A stretch of 64,000 nucleotides of DNA from Ashinkailepas kermadecensis (GCA_034440615.1 JAOTOM010003967.1:140358-204357), one strand, 5' to 3'; positions 23,201 through 36,030 are shown, numbered from the stretch's first letter. The notes: a model not told the origin generated them from the letters alone. Translations and numbers: made by a program.

Positions 23201-25236
23201 AAAACGTTTGGTGTCTTTTACTGTGACGCATTTATCTATTCTCATCATCCATGCTTATCCTAGAATCATCCGCTGTCATTGTTGCTTTCTCATACTGTAC
23301 CTCCATCATCCAAAATAGGGTGGACAATTTTTAGACTGGAAAATCATATTTTTGCGTTCTAATTAATGGTGGATGGGGTGAGATTTATGCTAAGTAGGTG
23401 TTCACTGTACAGGCCACTTTAATTAAGCAGGCATGGATGGAGTTTGACAATTATTGGTAGGGCACTAGAGCCACGTGTGCTACGCGGGATCGAGTGAATA
23501 GGGCTGGATAGGTAATGTGGATAGGCGTTGATGGGTGTGTGGGATGTTGATTGATTTTGTTTTGGAATTTGGGATGTGGCGTTGGTTGGTGTGATGAGTG
23601 TCTTTTTGCCATGGTTATGGTATCTTCCCTTTGCAGGCTTAATCTGCATCGGCTCTTGTGGCTCTTATTAGGTCTGAACACTTTACGACTTAACCTTCAT
23701 CGCCATTAACCACCCATTTTCTCACCTCACCTTTACCACACCTCACCTTTGCTACCCTCCCCTCCATCACAATCTCTCCTTCTCGCACCCATTACCGCGA
23801 CATCCCACCTGCACCATTCCAAGGTATTAGCGTCAGGTTGAAGCCGAAGCTAAAGACCGTCGCCCACAGTAATGAAGAGACCTCCAGCGCGCAGAGTCGG
23901 CCGCTCGCCCGCTCCACCTGCGACAGAGAGCGAAAGTGCGGGCGGGGTGTGTCCGCCAGAACTGATCATGGACGCGACGATGGCTGTTTGCCGCGGCAGG
24001 TGTTAGCGGCGCGATCGGCTGATTTCGGGTACTGAAATGGCGCGAATGGCCGGCACCGCGCCAGATTGCCGGTTCTGGAGGCGGCCGCGGCGACCTGATG
24101 GATCGATCACTGTCGCGGGACGCGCGAGCTGCCCCCGCCGTCCGTCAGATTTCCAATTCGGATGAGATCTCCGGAATGAGAGGTGGCCTGCGAATGACAC
24201 GCAGCGCGCGAGCTCAAGTTGGGCGGAGGACGCCCGACGCGGCGCACTCTCTTGCAGAGAATCTGCGCGGAAACCGGCTGGGCAGCGAGGGAAGTCTGAC
24301 GTGCCCGGGTCGAATGGCTTGCCTGCTGACGTCACGTGACATGACGTCACAAGGCCGACCGAGAGATCGGCTGCGGAATGCTCGTGGCCGAAAGTCGGTG
24401 CATAATCAGGCGCGCCAGCACTGATCAGCCATCTGTGAAATATCCGCCTTCCAGTCGACATGATGTAGGTCAAACGACAATGGCTATGGATGGGCCGATC
24501 TGTGTGGTCCTGTTTAACGCAACCGTCCCAAATCGCAGGTAGGCTGCTACGATAGATCGCACGTTACGTTGCGGACCTGTTGTGTAACTTCGAGCTGGCA
24601 ATAGTGGCCCAGTACCGGCAAACCGGCCCTCGCTTTGAAATACAATACCAAACAAATCAGGTAAACATCTTATTAATTGCAACAAAACCTGTGATGGACC
24701 TTAAGCTATCAACTTGCAGTCGTTGGGGGACGGTTATTGCATGTGTGCATGTGTGTGATGCAGCTTTCCCGCAAATTCCGCATTGATCGACGCCCCAGGC
24801 GCTACTGTAAAGCCATCGACTACAAGACCCTGCTATCATTTAGTTCAGCCGACGAATTGAAGGGCAAAGTCGAGCATGGGCTCGGAAGGTCCTGAAAGTC
24901 CTCGGAATTCCTCCCGGAAGCTAAGTCCTCGGGGACTTTCAGCTGCGTAGGCTGGATGCCAAGTCTGGCGACAATGGAAACAGGATGGGACTGGAAGATG
25001 ACAGCTGATGGTGCTGCGTGACGACCGTGCGGTAGGTCTTTGTTTGAGTGTGAGAACTCTTGCAGTGATTACTTCTCGACGTGACATGACATTGCACTAC
25101 GTAATGTACAGTGATTGGAGGCCGTAATTTGCAGCTCATACGTCACCTCACCCTCAGCTGATGCCGTCACTTCACTCTCAGCTCATGCTGTTGGTTTTTC
25201 AGACTGCGTCCGTCAGGGAAGGTTAAGTGCGTTCAA
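23201..25236. other. Intergenic, with a CpG-rich stretch at about 23860-24440
   Basis: No gene recognised. 23690-23820 is C-rich with CACCTCACCTTTAC repeats. From about 23860 to 24440 CG dinucleotides are frequent compared with the flanks, as in a CpG island, but there is no gene that I can attach to it. CGTCACGTGACATGACGTCA lies at about 24330. Confidence 0.5.
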
Positions 25237-25278
25237 TTCGAATTATATCAAGAAGTTGCACTCTTAATATAATTCGAA
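25237..25278. repeat. 12-bp inverted repeat, 18-nt loop
   Basis: TTCGAATTATAT (25237-25248) is matched by its exact reverse complement at 25267-25278. Confidence 0.85.
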
Positions 25279-25460
25279 GTTACGGCTAAGAAGTCGCGCT
25301 CCGGCGGATTAGCGCAATATTCGATGTCGCTACTCTGACCGGAGACAGTGACGTTGGCACACAGAAGCAGAACATTCGATTGCGTTAGGATTCATCCAGA
25401 TGGTTTGCCACTCCTCCGCACCTGACGGACGCGGGCGAATCGAAAGTCCGGGCGGTTAGC

Positions 25461-25523
25461 GAGCCTCGAACCGGCGACCTTTCGGTTGCGAGCGTGAACT
25501 GCCACACCATCGGCTCGGCCGCC
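25461..25523 (-). tRNA. tRNA-like remnant (SINE head or dead tRNA)
   Basis: On the minus strand GATGGTGTGGCAGTTCACGC is followed by CTCGCAACCGAAAGGTCGCC and then GGTTCGAGGCT, which resembles the D-arm region, an anticodon arm and a polymerase III B box (9 of 11 against GGTTCGANTCC). The 3' T-stem and acceptor stem do not pair well, so it is not a functional tRNA. A tRNA-derived SINE fragment is the likeliest reading. Confidence 0.35.
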
Positions 25524-25595
25524 GCCGAAGCGCACCAGGCCGCACTCGCCAACACTCGAGGCGGACTTTTCAGCAAACGTGGCCACTCCATCGTC

Positions 25596-25800
25596 ACCAG
25601 CCACCACACGGTACCGCGGGCACGTGACAGTCCCTGACTGTGACACCAGCACGCGCCGCCCGCCCCGTAACAGCCACACTCCTCCCCTGCATCACGCCCA
25701 GCCACGACACGGTACCGCGGGCACGTGACAGTCCCTGACTGTGACACCAGCACGCGCCGTCCGCCCCGTAACAGCCGCATTCCTCCCCGGCATCACGCTT
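25596..25800. repeat. Tandem duplication, 101-bp unit, 2 copies
   Basis: ACACGGTACCGCGGGCACGT at 25606 recurs at 25707, and the whole unit through the CATCACG phrase matches closely. CpG-rich. Confidence 0.93.
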
Positions 25801-28383
25801 CCCTGTGCACCACCGTTTTTGTCCGATCAAATCTCGCCGCCTTAGCCGACACTCAGGTAAGCGGTGGGAACCGACGCCACGAAACGAGCTCATCCTTGCC
25901 TCACAAAGCTTACAAAAACTCGGCCACCGACGCGTCTCGGCGGCGGCAGGTGAAGGAAGCAAAGCGTCGTGTGACTCTCGACAATTGGAGCCTGTCTGTT
26001 ACGTTTATACATGGCATAGCAGTGCGGAGGTGATCACGTGAGAGCAGACCTCCGGTCTGTTTGTGTTGAAGTGCGCGTGAACGGACCGAAAGAAACCGCA
26101 ATTATCACCGCAAGTACATGCGTGAAGATGAAGCTGCAAGCACCAGACTCAGCTGTAGACAGCTGACACACAGAGAGTGATCATCTGTGAGTGGATGTGA
26201 TGATGATGTGATGATGATGTGGTCTCAGATGTGGTCTCAGAAATGCCGAAGGTATTCCGATTTGGCGTGGGTCATGTCAAAATGCAGCATGACGACCTGC
26301 ATTGTGTTGGTCTCACGTGACTTGGGATGGCCTTGCCCTGTGAGCGTGGCAACACCACCCGAGATAGAGATATGCTGTCGTCCAAACGTACCCCGGAAGT
26401 TTAGTGCTTGCAGTCTTCTTTTGCGAGATCGTGTAGGGGGCAGGGTAGGGATCTCCTTTGACCGCGCGTTGTACACAGCTACCCTAACCTGCGCATATGA
26501 AGGTCAGCAACCATAGATGCTTGTGCAATCACAAATTACTTCACAATCAGGTCCGTGCTTCCGGGAACTACAAGCAATGTCGGCGCGGCATAAACTTCTT
26601 CAGCCTGCATGATGATGTCACCAATGTCGACACTGACGGCAAACAAAGCAACAGCAACCTGATGTGCAACGTGAGCAATTCATAGCATAAAGTGCTGGAG
26701 TTTCATGTTTTACTTCTTGCTTCTATTAGCAAATAAGCCCCCCGTTACGGCAGAGTAAAAGGGACAGTAATCAACAAATATTCCGCCTGTTGGAACCCAA
26801 AAATAACACGAATGCATAACGGAAACTGGTCACCGCATTACGCTGCTCATTCTGTTCTCCGCATGTCACGGCTCGGACAAAACGGAAGCTCCATTTCCGT
26901 TACGAAACCGCCCGACAAAACGCAACAACAAAGTGGCCAGCAATTCGCCGGCTTGTGGAAACGGAAACAGAAACAGAAAACGGAATCGGAGCGCAGCGCC
27001 GGCCGACGGCGGGGCGGCGCGGCGACGGCCACCTGATAGAACCATTTTCACTTTTGTTGGGAGTCGTCCGGCCGGGTCAAAGGTCGGGAGAGACTGGTCC
27101 GACGAGCCGCGCCGAGGTGACGGGGTCGCCGAGGTCAAACGGTGCCGCGGGCGCTGCCGGCCCGACCAGCCGGACACGGATACCAGCAGCAGCCGGGCGG
27201 AGACAGAATTGATGGCGCGAGAGCCGGGCTGGACAGGTCGGTGGGCGCCGGGTGGTGTGAATCAGAGCAGAGGAACCTGATAAAAAAATACCTTGGTATG
27301 GAAAGCGGCGGCTAGCACAGGATTGGCGTAGCGGAAGGATCGGTAGATATTTCTTTCCCTTCGAAAAATCGTCTCAATTAGACCACCATTTTGATCAGCA
27401 AAAATGATGGTATTTTGCCACATCAAAGGTGTTTCTGTGAATGTGATATTGCTGTGTCATGCCATTTTTTCGTGGCTGAAGCACTCGCCATTGAATCAGA
27501 GTTGATATCAAGAAGAGCGACGAGTGTGCATTCGAACACTAGAGCCGTCTGCATGGGGAAGTTCTCACGACATTTAGCAGCGGGTTGATTTCGGTTTATT
27601 TACAGAAAATGCATGTTATTTATTTTGCTTATCCTGTGCAACAGGTATTGTTTCCGGACGACGTGCCATGCATGTAGCAACATGCACGTGGACCACATAT
27701 ATTGAGCTAAGTTACACGTCTACACAAGTCGGAAACTGATAGGCGCTTAACATAGTCATTGGGATGATTACGCTCTTTTGTGCATGCTGATAAGCTTTGT
27801 GATGCCAAATTTACCATACATTTGCATAAGCTAGAGAATAGTGGGCACACAATGTGAACAGGAAAAGATGTCAACCTATTGATTGAAGTGCCGATTTGTT
27901 CGGCTATGCTTTCTATCCGAGTATGCTGTATATTCTGGTATTGGAACGCTCATGTGCACCCCTTTCCATCTTGCCTTGAATATTCTTCTCAAAATCAGTG
28001 GTCCCTTTCCGGGCCAATGGCACACCTTCGGAGTAACGCCCCCCCCCCCCCCAAGCAAGTACCCCTCAATCAATGGCAAATTATGGATCACCCCCTGTCC
28101 CCCTACTCCCCTACCTTCAAGACAGTCAATCCTACATCTCACTCCTCCTCGGCCCAGCCGACCAGCCGGCACCTGACCCGGCGCGACCCCCTCTGGCGCA
28201 GCATGCAGACCAGGCGGCGGCGGCGGCGGCGGCCGATCTCCTCATCAGCGAGCCGGGAGGTCGGGTCGGGCCGCCTCGTGGCCGGCGACCGCCGACAGTG
28301 CCGGTGACAGTGCCGATGTCGCGTCGATCACGACGGCGAAACTGTGGCTAATGGGCCACACCGGAACACGCGGAGGCTGCGGG
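25801..28383. other. Intergenic, with CpG-rich blocks at about 26990-27260 and 28140-28340
   Basis: No recognisable gene. The two CpG-dense blocks are open in several frames by composition (Arg/Pro/Ala/Gly-rich). A short (CGG)n run lies near 28213-28232 and a 12-base C run near 28041. 26187-26240 carries a small GATGATGTG repeat. Confidence 0.5.
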
Positions 28384-28475
28384 CTAGGGGAGGGCGGAGG
28401 GTGCGGGTGGGCTGAGGGGGTGTGGGGGGGCAGAGCACGCGGCGGAGGGTGCGGGCGGGCTGGGGGCGTGGAGGG
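28384..28475. repeat. G-rich imperfect repeat, quadruplex-prone
   Basis: GGAGGGTGCGGG(T/C)GGGCTG is repeated with GGGG runs between. Four or more G-runs of three or longer lie within 30 bases in several places, so a G-quadruplex on the plus strand is possible. Confidence 0.7.
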
Positions 28476-28983
28476 TGCAGTCAAACACATCTGTGTGTCG
28501 GGTGTGGTCACCTACGCAGTCGGAAAGTGAAACTGTAACGCATCTGTCCATTTCAATGAGGGTCACGTGGCTTGTGTCAGTCACGTGGCCAAACACTGCT
28601 CTCAAAGGCGTGGCCAGCCGGCTCGAAAGTTCCGCGGGCCATTCACAGAGGGCAGTCAGCTCGCAGGTGAAGGCTTAAACTGCGATTTATCCGCAATGAC
28701 GCCATTGTGCTGTTGCTATTCACGATTCAACAGACGTGCGCAATGAACGACGAATGATCAATGCCCATTCACGTACACTGGAAAGTAGCCGATGAAAGCA
28801 ATCCAGGGCAATGAGCAATGATTCACCTGGCGAAGGGCATTAGCTGCATGCGGCCTTTTCTGGGCGACACTCCGTCACAAAGGATTGGCGTTTCTGATGG
28901 TGGGATTGATTACTCAGCTGCTGGCTGCGCGCCTTGGCTTCAGGGGGATTGCGATGGGATGGAGGTGTTGGTATGCGGGATGA
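28476..28983. other. Intergenic sequence, no gene recognised
   Basis: Nothing recognisable; TCACGTGGC occurs twice near 28562-28590. Confidence 0.6.
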
Positions 28984-29217
28984 CACACTGCCATCCCACA
29001 GATGGCACACTGCCATCCCGCAGCTGGCACACTGCCATCCCGCAGCTGGCACACAGCCATCCCACAGCTGGCACACTGCCATCCCGCAGCTGGCACACAG
29101 CCATCCCGCAGCTGGCACACTGCCATCCCACAGCTGGCACACTGCCATCCCGCAGCTGGCACACTGCCATCCCACAGCTGGCACACTGCCATCCCACAGC
29201 TGGCACACTACCATCCG
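28984..29217. repeat. Minisatellite, 22-bp unit, about 10.5 copies
   Basis: Core CAGCTGGCACACTGCCATCC followed by CG or CA; small variants (ACAG for ACTG). Not a multiple of 3; several frames on both strands run through. Confidence 0.97.
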
Positions 29218-29447
29218 TCCCAGGTGACAAATGGGTAACGGCTTCCATTTGTCGCCGTCAGCTGGAGTGTGGTCCCAAAGGTAGAGGCGCACTTCACATT
29301 TGTGCCGTTTGTGGTGCAATTCGGTGAAAATGTCGCAGCCGCAGTTGCTGTGGCTCTCTGCAGTCATGCATTCATTCATGTTCTGTTCGTACATTGTCCA
29401 CGGGTTTTGCCATGTCTGTGCTGACCCGTCCGGCTCTGTAACCAAGC

Positions 29448-29534
29448 CGAGCGCGGTAGCCAAGCCGAGCGCGGTAGCCGAGCCGAGCGCGGTAGCCGAG
29501 CCGAGCGCGGTAGCCGAGCCGAGCGCGGTAGCCG
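29448..29534. repeat. Minisatellite, 18-bp AGCCGAGCGCGGTAGCC, about 5 copies
   Basis: Head-to-tail copies of GAGCCGAGCGCGGTAGCC; the first copies read AAGCCGAG. Confidence 0.95.
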
Positions 29535-29869
29535 GCAGTACGGCACTATGTCATCGCCGGCGGCCGTGTTACCCCGCCAAGGTGACTGGGGGCAAGGTCA
29601 GGTCGCGCGGGGCGAGGCGCCCTGCGCTATTTGGCCATGTGCCGAGAGGCTGGGAGATTCTGTGAAGTGAATATAGAACACTAGCGACACCTTGAGCGTG
29701 TTCTTGAGGAGGAGGTGTGCAAGCATCACAGGTGTAGAATTGGGTGCAAGAGACGCTGATAAATCTATGATAGGGGGTAGCGAGGGAAAGTACGATGTTT
29801 TCGTCCTCACTCCGGCTTGCTTGATCCACGTCATAGCCAGGTATGGCTGGGTCCCTCATCTTGCGCCGC
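29535..29869. other. Intergenic spacer
   Basis: No gene recognised between two repeat blocks. Confidence 0.55.
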
Positions 29870-30046
29870 GTGTGCTCGGTCTCTTATCCCCACTGCAGCT
29901 ATTTCGGTCTCGCTTCCTCGCTCCAGCTCTCTCGATCTCTTATCCCGACTCCAGCTCCCTCGGTCTCTTATCCCCACTGCAGCTCGCTCGGTCTCACGTC
30001 CTCGCTCCAGCTCCCTGGATGCCTCGCCCTCGCTCCAGTTCACCCA
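29870..30046. repeat. Degenerate minisatellite, roughly 25-30-bp unit
   Basis: Phrases CTCGGTCTC, TTATCCCCACTGCAGCT and TCGCTCCAGCTC alternate about six times with diverged copies. Confidence 0.75.
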
Positions 30047-30160
30047 CAATCACCACGGCTGCCCGCTACCGCGCCAGAGCCGCCGGCGTCGGAGAAAACC
30101 AGATAAACAACAGCCCCTCCTCCCACTGCCGCCGGAACCTGGCCGCCGGCCCGCCACAAC

Positions 30161-31944
30161 TGCACCACAACTGCCTCTGCCCGCCACAGAGTCTTCAGCT
30201 GCACCACAACTGCCTCTGCCCGCCACAGAGTCTTCAGCTGCACCACAACTGCCTCTGCCCGCCACAGAGTCTTCAGCTGCACCACAACTGCCTCTGCCCG
30301 CCACAGAGTCTTCAGCTGCACCACAACTGCCTCTGCCCGCCACAGAGTCTTCAACTGCACCACAACTGCCTCTGCCCGCCACAGAGTCTTCAGCTGCACC
30401 ACAACTGCCTCTGCCCGCCACAGAGTCTTCAGCTGCACCACAACTGCCTCTGCCCGCCACAGAGTCTTCAGCTGCACCACAACTGCCTCTGCCCGCCACA
30501 GAGTCTTCAGCTGCACCACAACTGCCTCTGCCCGCCACAGAGTCTTCAGCTGCACCACAACTGCTTCTGCCCGCCACAGAGTCTTCAGCTTCACCACAAC
30601 TGCCTCTGCCCGCCACAGAGTCTTCAGCTGCACCACAACTGCCTCTGCCCGCCACAGAGTCTTCAGCTGCACCACAACTGCCTCTGCCCGCCACAGAGTC
30701 TTCAGCTGCACCACAACTGCCTCTGCCCGCCACAGAGTCTTCAGCTGCACCACAACTGCCTCTGCCCGCCACAGAGTCTTCAGCTGCACCACAACTGCTT
30801 CTGCCCGCCACAGAGTCTTCAGCTGCACCACAACTGCCTCTGCCCGCCACAGAGTCTTCAGCTGCACCACAACTGCCTCTGCCCGCCACAGAGTCTTCAG
30901 CTGCACCACAACTGCCTCTGCCCGCCACAGAGTCTTCAGCTGCACCACAACTGCCTCTGCCCGCCACAGAGTCTTCAGCTGCACCACAACTGCCTCTGCC
31001 CGCCACAGAGTCTTCAGCTGCACCACAACTGCCTCTGCCCGCCACAGAGTCTTCAGCTGCACCACAACTGCCTCTGCCCGCCACAGAGTCTTCAGCTGCA
31101 CCACAACTGCCTCTGCCCGCCACAGAGTCTTCAGCTGCACCACAACTGCCTCTGCCCGCCACAGAGTCTTCAGCTGCACCACAACTGCCTCTGCCCGCCA
31201 CAGAGTCTTCAGCTGCACCACAACTGCCTCTGCCCGCCACAGAGTCTTCAGCTGCACCACAACTGCCTCTGCCCGCCACAGAGTCTTCAGCTGCACCACA
31301 ACTGCTTCTGCCCGCCACAGAGTCTTCAGCTGCACCACAACTGCCTCTGCCCGCCACAGAGTCTTCAGCTGCACCACAACTGCCTCTGCCCGCCACAGAG
31401 TCTTCAACTGCACCACAACTGCCTCTGCCCGCCACAGAGTCTTCAGCTGCACCACAACTGCCTCTGCCCGCCACAGAGTCTTCAGCTTCACCACAACTGC
31501 CTCTGCCCGCCACAGAGTCTTCAGCTGCACCACAACTGCCTCTGCCCGCCACAGAGTCTTCAGCTGCACCACAACTGCCTCTGCCCGCCACAGAGTCTTC
31601 AGCTGCACCACAACTGCCTCTGCCCGCCACAGAGTCTTCAGCTGCACCACAACTGCCTCTGCCCGCCACAGAGTCTTCAGCTGCACCACAACTGCTTCTG
31701 CCCGCCACAGAGTCTTCAACTGCACCACAACTGCCTCTGCCCGCCACAGAGTCTTCAGCTGCACCACAACTGCCTCTGCCCGCCACAGAGTCTTCAGCTG
31801 CACCACAACTGCCTCTGCCCGCCACAGAGTCTTCAGCTGCACCACAACTGCCTCTGCCCGCCACAGAGTCTTCAGCTGCACCACAACTGCCTCTGCCCGC
31901 CACAGAGTCTTCAGCTGCGCCACAACTTCCTCTGCGCGCCATAA
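30161..31944. repeat. Minisatellite, 39-bp unit, 45 full copies
   Basis: Units begin with TGCACCACAACTGCCTCTGC and end in GTCTTCAGC. From 30161 to the last start at 31916 the spacing is exactly 45 x 39, with no insertion or deletion and only about nine substitutions that I could see (CTGCTT at 30561, 30795, 31302 and 31692; TCAACT at 30351, 31404 and 31716; two TTCACC). The array ends in a diverged half unit. 39 is 13 codons, so two plus and two minus frames are open for more than 600 codons. One plus frame would encode a mucin-like Pro/Ala/Ser/Thr repeat (APQLPLPATESSA), but it lacks a signal peptide and the variants there change amino acids, so a protein is possible but unsupported. Confidence 0.97.
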
Positions 31945-32805
31945 TTATTTAACTGAGGGCACTGCTATAGAGCCACCCGTGGTAGCTTGGTGTCAGGCTG
32001 TCCAAGATCATCGAACAACAAAAACAACAACAACTTCCGAGAAACTAGTGTGACAATAACACAAAATAGCTGTTTTCGATTGGTAAGCGGTCGGCCGCGG
32101 CAAAAGTTCAGCAACGTTCCGTGTTTTGTTCCGACTAGTCGGACAGTGACATTGCGACTGAGAGCGTCGCCGTGCCGGCCTCCGTCCACGTCACACCGCA
32201 GCACGTGTGGCTGTTGAAATTCCCCTGCGAACGGACTTCACACACCCAACTGGGATCGAACCCACGTCACCGCAGATGTGCAGAGAAATTCGGCGTGTTG
32301 GCATCACCAGGATGGGAGCGAGGCCGCCCGTATCGGCTAGGCTGTGGCAGGCCCATGGCGCATTGCCCGTGCACTTTTCAAAGGCCTTAACACCATTAAG
32401 ACCGGATGCGCTGCATACAAAGAATCGAATTCAAAGTAGCGTTGGCCTATCCAGCTCTTTCCACGCCGCTTCGCCCATAGTTGTGACCTTCTCGGACGTA
32501 CCGCAACAGGCCTTTGTCTTGTGCATCAACAGTCCGGCAAATACCTGATCTGACCTCGTTTGCCGGGCTCTCCAATCAAGAGGTGCCCCATGAAATCAGC
32601 GCGTTCTGCTCTCACCTCCAGGGGCGTACGTCACAGCCCACTGCAACAACGCGCGCCAACAATGGGCGCCGCTTTTGGGGCGATATCGCGAGCAGTGTGC
32701 AGACGCGTTGCGAAACTGGAGGCGCACGAAGGTCGTCGTCTCGGGAGTTGAGCCCGGTAGCTGACGAACGGCGCAAACGACCCGACAGAGGTCACGCCGC
32801 TGGCG
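31945..32805. other. Intergenic sequence, no gene recognised
   Basis: No protein motif recognised. The minus strand at about 32250-32262 contains GGTTCGATCCC, which resembles a B box, but no well-spaced A box accompanies it. Confidence 0.55.
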
Positions 32806-33330
32806 GCTGGACTGACACACTGACATACTGACACACTGGATATAGAGCACTGACACACTTGATATGGAACACTGACATACTGGCACACTGGACATGGAGC
32901 ACTGACACACTGGATGTGGAGCACTGACATACTGGCACACTGGGTATGGAGCACTGACATACTGACACACTGGGTATGGAGCACTGACATACTGACACAC
33001 TTGGATGTGGAGCACTGACATACTGACACACTGGATATGGAGCACTGACATACTGACACACTGGGTGTGGAGCACTGCCATACTGACACACTGGATATGG
33101 AGCACTAACATACTGACGCATTGGATGTGGAGCACTAACATACTGACACACTGGATATGGAGCACTGACATACTGACACACTGGATGTGGAGCACTGACA
33201 TACTGACACACTGGATATGGAGCACTGACATACTGACACACTGGATATGGAGCACTGACATACTGACACGCTAGATGTGGAGCACTGACATACTGACACA
33301 CTGGATGTGGAGCGCTGACATGCTGAACAC
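32806..33330. repeat. Minisatellite, 30-bp unit, about 17 copies
   Basis: Core CTGACACACTGGATATGGAG followed by CACTGACATA; variants GGATGTGG and GGGTATGG alternate. The first copies are shortened. The unit is 10 codons and is open in several frames on both strands. Confidence 0.96.
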
Positions 33331-33545
33331 GAAATACGACCTACTGGACATGGTACACTGTTACGCTGGACATGACACACACGCCAGACATGGCTCACTG
33401 GACATGACACAATGACATATTTGACGCGAAATACTGACATACTGGACATGCGACACTGGCACACTGGACATGACACACTAAGCACGATACACTGGCTCAA
33501 TGAACATGACACACTGACTTGCTAAACATGATATACTGATACCTA
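33331..33545. repeat. Diverged flank of the 30-bp array
   Basis: ACACTGGACATGACACA and related phrases (CTGGACATG, TGACATA) continue at irregular spacing, as a decayed edge of the preceding array. Confidence 0.7.
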
Positions 33546-33610
33546 GCATTGTACCGTATATGCTTGTTTACAACATGCGGTGTGAAAGCTTGGGATGCAG
33601 TAGAATATTG

Positions 33611-34187
<577 letters not shown>

Positions 34188-34223
<36 letters not shown>
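34188..34223. repeat. (GA)n microsatellite
   Basis: About 18 GA dinucleotides; it can pair with the (CT)n tract at 34450-34616. Confidence 0.95.
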
Positions 34224-34227
<4 letters not shown>

Positions 34228-34268
34228 TGCCGTCTTGTGAATGTTTAGCACTGATAAGGCGTCCACAG

Positions 34269-34440
34269 ATGACGATGTGATGGCACAGCCAATGGCACTT
34301 CTCTATCGTTTGCTTCCGGACAGCCTGGGACGATACTATCTCTTTGGTCCACATGTTTAGCACCATGACGATGTGATGGCACAGCCAATGGCACTTCTCT
34401 ATCGTTTGCTTCCGGACAGCCTGGGACGATACTATCTCCC
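34269..34440. repeat. Tandem duplication, 96-bp period, 2 copies
   Basis: ATGACGATGTGATGGCACAG at 34269 recurs at 34365, and 76 bases match without a visible difference. GTTTAGCAC precedes both copies. Confidence 0.95.
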
Positions 34441-34449
34441 ACTATTCAG

Positions 34450-34501
34450 CCCCTTATCACTCTCTTTCTCTTTTTCTCTCTTCTCTCTTCTCTCTATCTT
34501 C

Positions 34502-34594
<93 letters not shown>

Positions 34595-34616
34595 CTCTCT
34601 CGCTCTCTCTCTCTCC
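34450..34616. repeat. (CT)n microsatellite
   Basis: Long CT run with irregular edges (CTTTCTCTTTTTC at the start, CCGTCTCTCTCG near the end). Confidence 0.97.
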
Positions 34617-34974
34617 CTTCACATATTTGCACTAGCGTGCAGAGCACCTCCTCTCGGAAGATCTCGGCCGTATCTGTGGATTCACTCGCGTGGCGTAACA
34701 GCGCGGCCACGTTGCACAGCGATGACTGCCGGGTATGGGAGGTGTGTGGCGGAGGCGGACAGGGGGTCTCCTATTCTGGTCCGCCGGCTCGGCGCACGAG
34801 CCATGTGGAAACAAAGGTGACATCTGACATCAGATAATCAGCCGTCAGAGCAGAGGCGCGCGGGTGCGGCGTGGTGCTGTCAGCTGGTCCCTCGGGTGTC
34901 TCGGGTGTCACCCGGCTCGGGTGTCACCCTGCTCCTGACGAGGCCCTGAGCGGACTGCAGACTAGTCGGGCCCG
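34617..34974. other. Intergenic sequence, no gene recognised
   Basis: GC-rich; TCGGGTGTC is repeated three times near 34890-34928. No motif recognised. Confidence 0.6.
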
Positions 34975-35165
34975 ACTGTCTGCGCCTGCGACTGGCGTCA
35001 GGCCCCGACCGCCTGCACCCGCGACTGGCGCCGGGCCCCGACCGCCTGCACCCGCGACTGGCGCCGGCCCGACCGCCTGCGCCTGCGACTGGCGCCAGGG
35101 CCCGACCGTCTGCGCCTGCGACTGGCGCCGGCCCCGACCGCCTGTACCCGCGATCGGTGCGGTCA
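34975..35165. repeat. Minisatellite, about 33-bp unit, about 5.5 copies
   Basis: Core GCGACTGGCGCCGG followed by CCCGACCG(C/T)CTG; copies vary by one or two bases in length. Confidence 0.92.
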
Positions 35166-36030
35166 CATGAGGCTGTGGCCGATTTTGCCGACAGCTCAGC
35201 TCATTTGCGAGCGCAAATCCCTGCCTAAAACAGCTGCGTCCATTGCCGAAAAAAAACACTTCAAGCCTCACCCTCAAACCGCAAGCGTACACTAGATTAG
35301 AAAGCCTTCAGTGGGAGCTTTTCATCGTCAACGTCGGTTCGTTTGATCTGACAGAGTATTTATCCCCACAGAATATAATTTAACCTTCGCTCGGGCTCTA
35401 GCTGAAACCGCCACGTTGTCCCCATGGTCCGTCTGTTGCTTGCTGCAACGCTGCATATTGCATGTTGCTGACAACATGCGCGGTGTTGCAAGGTCTGCAA
35501 CGACATACGTCCAAGATGACGACACAGTCTGACCGGCGATGGACGATGCAGATGTGTGCCTCCGCATATTTGCTTTCTGTGCCTGCATGTACCTTGTAAT
35601 CACGCAGCCCTGAACTGGACATGGCCATGCCATCAACATGGCATGGCCAGAATTCAGCTGGCACGCGTGGAATCTGGCTGTGAAATGGTGATCAGTCTGA
35701 TGCACGGGTACTTTCTCATGAGTGTTGTTCGGAACCATAAGCGGGGCTAGTTCCACCAACAATTCGAAAATGTCGGTTTGACGTCCACACTGCTCCAAAA
35801 TACGTGCGCGTGGCTATCATGTCTGCGTCGACACTTTCCGTTGTTCGGATCTGCGCGCTCTGCAGGCTTCGCCCCGCCCAGTTCGCGGTCACGTGGTGCT
35901 CCGCCACGGATACGTCATCGCGGTCCGGACAGTGTGACACGCTGGGGTGTGGACCAGATCGCGTTGGTGGGTCGAACGTGGGTGGTGGAGAGAGTCGGCC
36001 GGGATCGGGGTGCGTTGCACATCGCTCATT
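35166..36030. other. Intergenic sequence, no gene recognised
   Basis: No protein motif recognised. Contains a hairpin at 35622-35649. Confidence 0.6.
35622..35649. repeat. Perfect 12-bp inverted repeat, 4-nt loop
   Basis: TGGCCATGCCAT, loop CAAC, then ATGGCATGGCCA. Confidence 0.88.

Noticed and set aside
29692..31952. Four frames of 627-750 codons across the 39-bp array, one mucin-like
   Set aside because: Two plus and two minus frames are open because the unit has no stops in them. No signal peptide or conserved domain, and variants change residues in the mucin-like frame. Kept as a finding, not as a gene.
32250..32348. B-box-like GGTTCGATCCC with a weak A-box-like TAGCCGATACGG on the minus strand
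   Set aside because: The spacing between the two boxes is too long for a tRNA and no cloverleaf can be drawn.
28984..33330. Regular spacing of 22-, 39- and 30-bp units as a possible CRISPR array
   Set aside because: The repeats are directly tandem with no variable spacers between conserved repeats, and the context is eukaryotic.
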